Origin: Dactylellina haptotyla
Lineage: Eukaryota; Ascomycota; Orbiliomycetes; Orbiliales; Orbiliaceae
Reading direction: 5' to 3'
NCBI GenBank assembly: GCA_031310005.1
Contig: CM062384.1
Coordinates: 124,001 to 188,000, forward strand
Length of the DNA stretch: 64,000 nt
Part shown: piece by piece, positions 58,229 to 64,000 of the stretch
Layout of the letters: every line of letters begins with the position of its first letter
How positions within the stretch are numbered: position 1 is the stretch's first letter
Program-made: the position numbers and the translations under genes
The notes under the pieces: generated by a model
What the model saw: only the letters and a program-made list of their open reading frames with translations
Databases searched by the model: none
Told to the model about the DNA's origin: nothing

Positions 58229-59327
58229 ACGACCTCTTTCTAAAAGTCTTGACTGGGAGCATAGGATAACTATCGTTTAGAATGCACATCATGTATCAAT
58301 TCGCTTGGTCGCTCTGCTTGCACACTTACTCTTCTCCATGGGGGTCTATTGTTGAAAGAGCAAATTCCCCCATTTATGTTGACCGGAAATAATACAAAAT
58401 TCATTCCTTGAGATCTATTGGCTTGATTGTTTATATTTTTTGTGAAGCCACGTATCTACGTTTCCTTCGTATTACGATGAACAGAGAAAGCTGCAACACA
58501 ATCTTTTCTCGTTGATCCTGGGGCGATGCTTCGTGCTGGCCCATATCCGGCTGTTATAACGAAAGGTGAGAGCGCGCTGCGCAGCTGTGCGACAAGATAA
58601 AAACCCTGCAATGCAACCTTCTGGCTGCATATCACTCCAAAATTCAGCATTGTTTTTACTCTGTGTCTCACGCTTTTCGTCGGGAGAATACCCAAAATGT
58701 GGTGGGTGTGGTTTGCAATCTACGCGGAATGTCCATCCCTTGATCATGATTCTGACTAGCTAGCGCTATAGAAAGAAAGAAAAAACAAGGCTACCCCTCC
58801 AAGACAACCAATTCGCCTTTACCCGACGACGCCGGGTTTGAATGCGACATCAAAGACTCTGATATTGGGCTAACTTTTCTTTGATGTTCGAGTAAGGCTC
58901 GAGTACAAGCCTGCAAAAAATAAACCAGCACAATTTAGGTATCGGTATCTTGACCCGCGCCAGAATCTTTGAAGGGGCATGGACCCCCTGCCAACTCGCA
59001 CAAACGTCAAGTCGAAATGCTACCTTGAGGAGAAAAAAGTTGCTGGTACAAGGATACCATTAAGGTGGTTTTTTCTAAAAATGGGTAATTCTGCGAGGGA
59101 AGCGAAGCGGAATGCGCGATAAAAGCTTAGAACGGCTTCGTACCGGGGTTTACTAGCTTTATGCGGGGGATGACACTAGCTTTTTTGCAGGAAGTGATAT
59201 GCTGGGGGGCTGACGTAGAGGGTAGGTAGCATCCACGACGCAGAACGGCAGGAAAAAAAATATACAGAAGCTCCAGGTTTAATCAGCATATACGCATTAT
59301 AACGTCAGGCAGCTTGCGCGAAGGAGG
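58229..59327. other. intergenic, no gene seen
   Basis: About 1.1 kb of 3' flank and promoter. A short palindromic CCCGACGACGCCGGG lies near 58818-58832. No coding or RNA feature recognised. Confidence 0.45.
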
Positions 59328-59335
59328 TATAAATA
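59328..59335 (+). promoter_or_regulatory. TATA box of the DUF7907-like gene
   Basis: TATAAATA about 110 nt upstream of the ATG at 59444. Confidence 0.5.
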
Positions 59336-59443
59336 ATAGCTCGGGATGGCATTGTAGAAACCGGTTTAATTTCAGCACCGACACCAAGAATCGACATTTC
59401 AAGACCTGCTCTGCTATATCAACATCAAATAATATATTAAAAA

Positions 59444-60044
59444 ATGAAGTTCCTCTCCACGGCTATCACGGCGCTGCTGTGCCTTACCAGCGCTGTATCT
59501 GCGATTAAGAATACCACCCGCGAATTCCATCTTAAGACCAAGGTCGCCAAACCTACCTACGAAAACTCCAAATTCAACAATCTATACCGTGAGCTCCAAT
59601 GAATCCTAGTTTATCCCTTCTGTGCATCATATAAGCTAACTAACGAATGTGTCCGCAGTGTACTCGTACCACACCGGCGCCGGCCTCTCCGACGGCTGCT
59701 TCGACACCAAACCCATCCCCAATGGTAACGGCATTGCCTTCTACAACAAAACTGCGACAACCGTCATCTTCCAACTCTCTACTGATTTCCCGTGGGGGCT
59801 CTCGCTTACCTACGATGCGAGCTATAACCAATGGGCCTCCGTAACTATCAACGGCGGAACCGGCCAGGACGGGTGGAAGTTCAACTCGAGCGGACTGGTT
59901 AGCACTTCTACTCAGTGGGGTGGCTGGATGGTGTGCGATTGGGCCCACGGCGTGCCGCAGTTGTTTTGGAGGTTCAGTTATTATTTGGGCGGAAAGCTGC
60001 CGAGTAGCTGTAGCCCTGTGCAGTTGGTACCTGAATATATCTAA
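59444..60044 (+). CDS. secreted DUF7907-like protein
   Basis: Two exons, 59444-59588 and 59659-60044, encode 176 residues. The signal peptide is MKFLSTAITALLCLTSAVSA. The mature part has FHLKTKV, NNLYLYSYHTGAGLSDG, PWGLSLTYDASYNQW, VTINGGTGQDGWKFN, GGWMVCDWAHGVPQLFW and a C-terminal CSPVQLVPEYI. These match the pattern I know for DUF7907 secreted ascomycete proteins, which are about this size. Function unknown; no catalytic residues assigned. The join at CCGTGAGC...CCGCAG restores NLYLYSYH. Confidence 0.88.
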
Positions 60045-60543
60045 GCGGTTTTTTTTTAAAAAAAAATTATCATGTTAGCAAGGATGATGCGAGCATGTTT
60101 GGAATAGTTAGAATGGATTTTTTGGGAACTCCCGGCTTTTTTGGGGATTGCTGGATGGGACTAATTTATCTGGTGATCGTGGTCGACGATGTATTAATAT
60201 TTCTAGACATTAAATAATAAACCCTCACGGTTATAATAGTATTTTTACATGAAATGGAGCTATCCTCGTATATTAGTCTTGCACTAAAACGCTTCAGTGG
60301 CGGATTTAGTACCGACTACTCCTATATTTTGGCTTGTGGAACTCTACGGCCGGCTTAAAAGCGCTGTGGTGCTCGTTCTGAAAGCACAACGCGCAATTGG
60401 TGTTGCAGTTCGTACACATGGCTAACAATAACTGAGGGGTCAAACTAACTTCCAGGTCTCGAATCCGAACATTATTGCCCCGATATCATAGCAGGTATCG
60501 CCGCGAATACCACGTACTATAACTTACATCTAGTTTTGAAGAG
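60045..60543. other. intergenic, no gene seen
   Basis: About 500 nt of AT-rich spacer beginning with T and A runs just after the DUF7907-like stop codon. No feature recognised. Confidence 0.45.
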
Positions 60544-61194
60544 ATGACGATATCTCGTCTCCCGGTCGAAATTCAGGAGCAAATATTCACTCATCTGGAA
60601 TGGACCGATCACTTCCGATGCACACTTGTTTGCAAGCTATGGAGATCAATCATCCTCTCGAATACCCAAATCAAAGATAGCTGGTATACGCGCTGCTCCG
60701 ATGAAACCATTGACTCGTCGCTCCACAATATATTCACAACTCCCGGTGTAGAGTGCGTATGTGAATACACACTGCCATCTGGAGATCTGGATTTCAGAGT
60801 TCTTCTCCCACAGACTTCATCCGGACGTCCCGGACGCGTAAATATCAAACAAGAATCGGTCCTCCTACAGGAAAATGTTTTCAGAGCGCCCTCCAACGAT
60901 CAGAAATTGGAGCCTCAGTACTTTTACTTATACTTGTTAGGGATCCCTCTTTGTGGGGATCAGTTGATTAAGGTGCCGTGGGAAAGCGTTGAGGGAGCCA
61001 TAGTAGGGGAAGGCGCTCCGAGGGTATCTATCAGCTCATTTCTCAATTGGCTTTTGAAAGTTGTCACCCAAGAGCCGGATCTGGACGCCTCGGCTGAGGA
61101 TGGAGTGGGTCCTCGGGTTAAACTTGTACTTCATTTTTCTTGCATCCAGTATCTTCCTTGGATCCTCGATTTGAGAATCGGACCCTCCGATTAG
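60544..61194 (+). CDS. F-box domain protein
   Basis: Single-exon frame of 216 residues from an ATG. The first 45 residues form an F-box (ISRLPVEIQEQIFTHLEW, CTLVCKLWRSIILSN). The rest has no recognisable repeats: CVCEYTLPSG, a hydrophobic YFYLYLLGIPL stretch and LVLHFSCIQYLPWIL. F-box proteins bind Skp1 and bring targets to the SCF ubiquitin ligase. It is short for the family but intact. It may be a fast-evolving member of a fungal F-box expansion. Confidence 0.8.
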   Translation: MTISRLPVEIQEQIFTHLEWTDHFRCTLVCKLWRSIILSNTQIKDSWYTRCSDETIDSSLHNIFTTPGVECVCEYTLPSGDLDFRVLLPQTSSGRPGRVNIKQESVLLQENVFRAPSNDQKLEPQYFYLYLLGIPLCGDQLIKVPWESVEGAIVGEGAPRVSISSFLNWLLKVVTQEPDLDASAEDGVGPRVKLVLHFSCIQYLPWILDLRIGPSD

Positions 61195-62319
61195 TTCTTT
61201 TTTTTTGTTCTGTAGCTACGTAGGTTTGGTGTCTAGTTGTCTATCTCTCCTCCTTTCTTGATTCCCTTCTTCTTGATATACCCAATGCATTGTCGTGTTG
61301 CGATTAATAATGCACCTGAAATATATTTTACAATATCTTGGTAGTTACGTTCACAAATTCTGGATAATATCGCAATCGGCGGCTAGTAGAGTATATATTA
61401 TGGTATATCTATTGCATAAACGGGCGCCACAGTTTCCGTGCACTCGTCCTACCATCAATTTTTAATGCCTTTATCCAACATTGCTGGTTCTAACCTGTAG
61501 GTTAAACTACTGGGAGAAGGAATCATATTTTAGACATCAGCCTTATGATCTAAGAACTCCAAGAGAATCTTTTGGCTTTCCTATTTTCAAATTCTATAAG
61601 AATAATTCTGGAGGTCCCGTTGCGGCGCGTTGGAGGCACATAGTATTTGGGCGTTGTTTGAGACTCTCGGATCGTAGGCGGTATGGACTGTGCCTCCCTA
61701 TCTATTAAAGTCGGAACTAAAAATTTAGGTTAAGGGGCTTTGAAAGCCTTCTTTTGGCGGTTCGATTCACGCCCACCAGGGCTGAACTCGATCTTGTGAT
61801 GCTGCCAATTTCACCCGTCTCCGAGTGCGATTCATGCAGCCTGTCCTTATTTTTCAAAGTGGTCGGCTCTGATTGGTGAGTATCTCGCTATCGTGCATTT
61901 CTCCCCAGGTTGGGAAAGATTAAATGCGCCCCTTGCCGGATTGAGATGATGGCTGAAGGAACAAACTGTGAACAAAAAACCTCAAAACTCTTGGAATTTG
62001 CGGTGAAAATCGGGGCTCGGGCTCGATAATGGTGCGACATGAGTTGGTCAAGAAAAGGAGCCGTGCGGCTGAACGCTATTGCATCTAGGCAATTTCCCTT
62101 GCAATGCAAGCGCAAATGTCCATTTTATTCTCAAGTCTGCTTCGTGGACTTGGTATATAAGTCTGTTTTATTCTTCCTGGCTTTAAGGTATGCTTTTTTC
62201 CTTCAGGGATTTTGACGGCGCAAATTGTGTAACGTGGGACTAGGTCAATCAATAAACGCGTAATATATCGAACATCAATTGCGGCAAGTCTCAGGTGCTC
62301 CTAACGATTATACAACAAA
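61195..62319. other. intergenic, no gene seen
   Basis: About 1.1 kb. It contains a tRNA-Ser-like but mispaired stretch near 61727-61782 (see rejected items) and, at 62154-62160, a TATATAA element about 160 nt before the next gene. Confidence 0.45.
62154..62160 (+). promoter_or_regulatory. TATA-like element of the Thr-rich secreted protein gene
   Basis: TATATAA about 160 nt upstream of the ATG at 62320. Position and sequence only. Confidence 0.35.
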
Positions 62320-63368
62320 ATGCGATTCCCAATCGACGTTCTGCTCCTGGCAGCGACAGCCGCTGCCGCTGCAGCAGCCAAGTGCGACGCTGATAACTGT
62401 CTTCGAGGTAAGAATTGTTGATCCTTTTATAAACTATGATATTTCAAATCGTGTCTTTGTCTCGGGAATACTAATATAACGGGGTTTGATAGCGATTCGG
62501 GCGACCGCTTTTCCAACTCGACCTGGAACTGCCGACTGTTCTTCATATTTCCGTGCAACTGTTACCCCAGCCACCGTGTAGGTTCTTTATCTGGTCAGAA
62601 GCATTATTCCAATGCAAAGCTATAGTCGTTAATTTTTAATGTATTATTATTAGTACGATTACCGAGACAACGACCCTTTCAATCTCGTTCACAGAGACGC
62701 TATTGACTAAGACTGTCATCCGGCCATCTGAGGGCGCTAACACGTTTACATTTGAAAAACGTCAAGCCACCGTCATCCCTTCCAGTATCCCCGCGTACGC
62801 CTCACCTTGCAGTGGCGCCGTTCGCTACGAGTCGGCTTGTTCCTGCATCGGCGTAACGCGTACAACGATCACAGTTGCCACCCCGTCGACTACAATCACG
62901 CAAACATCTACAACTTCCGTGACTACTACTACCGAAGCCTACATCGCTACCGCAACTGCCCGCTCCTTCCTGATGCAACTACAAGATCACTACCCTGGAG
63001 CGTATGCCAAAGCCGGTTTTGATACCGGAACAGCAACGCCACAGTTTACCTTCACAAAGTCTGAGGCTACTAAATTCTTCATTGACCCTGTTGACAGTAC
63101 CCTCTGGGCCGATGGGTTCAGCCAGTGCAAAACTTGGGACAGACCTGGGGTAGACACTAGCTTCATTTACCTGAGTGCAGCCTACGATCCGCTCACCTGT
63201 GCTATCTCCGATGCTGATAATGTTATCTCTTGCCAATCGGGTACCAAGTTTACTCAATTTGGAACCTATGGTTATAATTTTTCGTTATTTATGGGTTATG
63301 AGACGACCAATTGGGCAAACTGGGCAGGAGAGGGACCAGTCACGGTTAAGGCTATTCCGCTCGATTAA
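62320..63368 (+). CDS. Thr-rich secreted protein of a common ascomycete family
   Basis: Three exons, 62320-62407, 62493-62577 and 62654-63368, encode 295 residues. The signal peptide (MRFPIDVLLLAATAAAAAAA) is followed by KCDADNCLRAIRATAFPTRPG and CSSYFRATVTPATVTITETTT. This CDxDNCLRA...C...TVTPATVT opening is widespread in secreted ascomycete proteins. A second Cys pair lies in SPCSGAVRYESACSCIG. The middle is Thr-rich and probably O-glycosylated. The C-terminal 130 residues look globular (FIDPVDSTLWADGFSQCKTW, LSAAYDPLTC). The end is not hydrophobic, so there is no GPI anchor. Function unknown; probably cell wall or extracellular. Confidence 0.88.
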
Positions 63369-63718
63369 CATCACAATAACCCATACTATTTATCGTGACG
63401 AATTGTCCACTAATTATTATAATTATATATGGAACGAGAGGTATCTAATGTTTTATCTTTCTTTTTTTTTATAAGGGTTACTGTACTAGCTTATATAGTC
63501 AGAGCTTCAAGCTACCTCTAAAACCCTCTTACGTACGATAGATTGGATTTTAAAAATTATGATTTTTCTAGTCAATGATAATGGAGGATAGTAATAATAC
63601 CAGAAATAAATCACCGATAATAATATAAAATTAGCGTTATAATTTCTCCCGCACTAAAAGTATAATCACAAGATATAATTTTGCATAAATCTAAACCGAC
63701 TGTTTGTATCGTGGTACT
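63369..63718. other. AT-rich spacer
   Basis: Strongly AT-rich, no gene seen. Confidence 0.45.
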
Positions 63719-64000
63719 ATGAAGGCGTCAATCTTTTCTATGGTGGATATTTCAATAGGATCGCTTATGATGGTGGTGGACTCGCGAATAGACTTGGATA
63801 TTACCAATCACGAATACGGCAAAGTTAACTTTTCAATTCGTCCCCCAGCCTTTGTAGTTCCAACCCGTGCCTTGCGAGTCCGCACACTAAAGGCTGATTA
63901 TGAAGGAAGGTTTATTGAGCCGATCAAGATGCACTCTCACAATCCTGGGTATCGAGGAGATTTAGTGCGTTCGGGACGCACAACAACGCCCCCGCGCCCT
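63719..64000 (+). CDS. possible 5' part of a gene running off the right edge (partial)
   Basis: From an ATG at 63719 the frame stays open for 94 codons to the window end (MKASIFSMVDISIGSLMMVV, then a stretch containing ITNHEYGKVNFSIRPPAF and ending RTTTPPRP). All three minus-strand frames contain stops here. No signal peptide or domain is recognised. The length is only moderately beyond chance, so the next bases are needed. Confidence 0.35.
   Translation, partial: MKASIFSMVDISIGSLMMVVDSRIDLDITNHEYGKVNFSIRPPAFVVPTRALRVRTLKADYEGRFIEPIKMHSHNPGYRGDLVRSGRTTTPPRP

Noticed and set aside
61727-61782. tRNA-Ser-like stretch: GGTTAAGG, an anticodon-type stem with loop TTTGAAA, and a box B (GTTCGATTC)
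   Set aside because: The T-arm has an extra A that breaks the five-pair stem, box A has a mismatch, and no acceptor stem pairs at the expected distance. At best a decayed tRNA or chance.

Overview
The window is nuclear DNA of a filamentous ascomycete. Almost every gene is cut by short spliceosomal introns (GTRNGY donors, CTAAC/CTGAC-like branch sites, YAG acceptors). The families present (AA9-CBM1 lytic monooxygenase, Zn2Cys6 regulator, fungal NACHT-ankyrin protein, PTH11-type rhodopsin-like membrane protein, DUF7907-like secreted protein) are typical of plant-associated Pezizomycotina. A helotialean leotiomycete is my guess, from protein style only. Exon models below were joined by hand; in each model the reading phase closes across every junction.

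Layout. 0.8-1.8 kb: small cysteine-rich secreted protein (-). 4.5-7.3 kb: large C2H2 zinc-finger protein with a long leader (+). 9.5-11.3 kb: hexose transporter (+). 11.9-13.5 kb: small Cys-rich ORF (+) and a GPI-anchored paralogue of the first gene (-). 16.2 kb: F-box remnant. 17.1-18.9 kb: rhodopsin-like membrane protein (-). 20.5-21.8 kb: AA9 LPMO with CBM1 (-). 23.6-24.2 kb: secreted RNase T1-type nuclease (-). 25.4-31.2 kb: 1728-residue NACHT-ankyrin-SPRY STAND protein (+). 31.4-34.6 kb: secreted unknown protein and GPI-type intradiol dioxygenase (-). 36.5-42.2 kb: divergent pair of a DHA2 efflux pump (-) and a Zn2Cys6 regulator (+). 43.4-45.9 kb: second sugar transporter (-). 45.9-52 kb: long gene-poor tract. 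52.1-53.2 kb: class-III aminotransferase pseudogene (-). 53.6-54.2 kb: small gene with a GC-AG intron (+). 56.2-63.4 kb: two-FAS1-domain protein, DUF7907-like secreted protein, F-box protein and Thr-rich secreted protein (all +). Partial genes may touch both window edges.

How it fits together. Nine of about nineteen plausible genes encode secreted or cell-surface proteins. They sit beside two sugar permeases and an aromatic-ring-cleaving enzyme, which fits a lifestyle of breaking down plant cell wall and phenolics. The most unusual gene is the NACHT-ankyrin-SPRY receptor-like protein, a candidate for non-self recognition or regulated cell death. The regulator and efflux pump share a 1.1-kb promoter and may form a local control unit. 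The gene-poor tracts (13.5-16.2, 21.8-23.6, 34.6-36.5 and 45.9-52 kb) and the decayed aminotransferase show that the region has lost genes.
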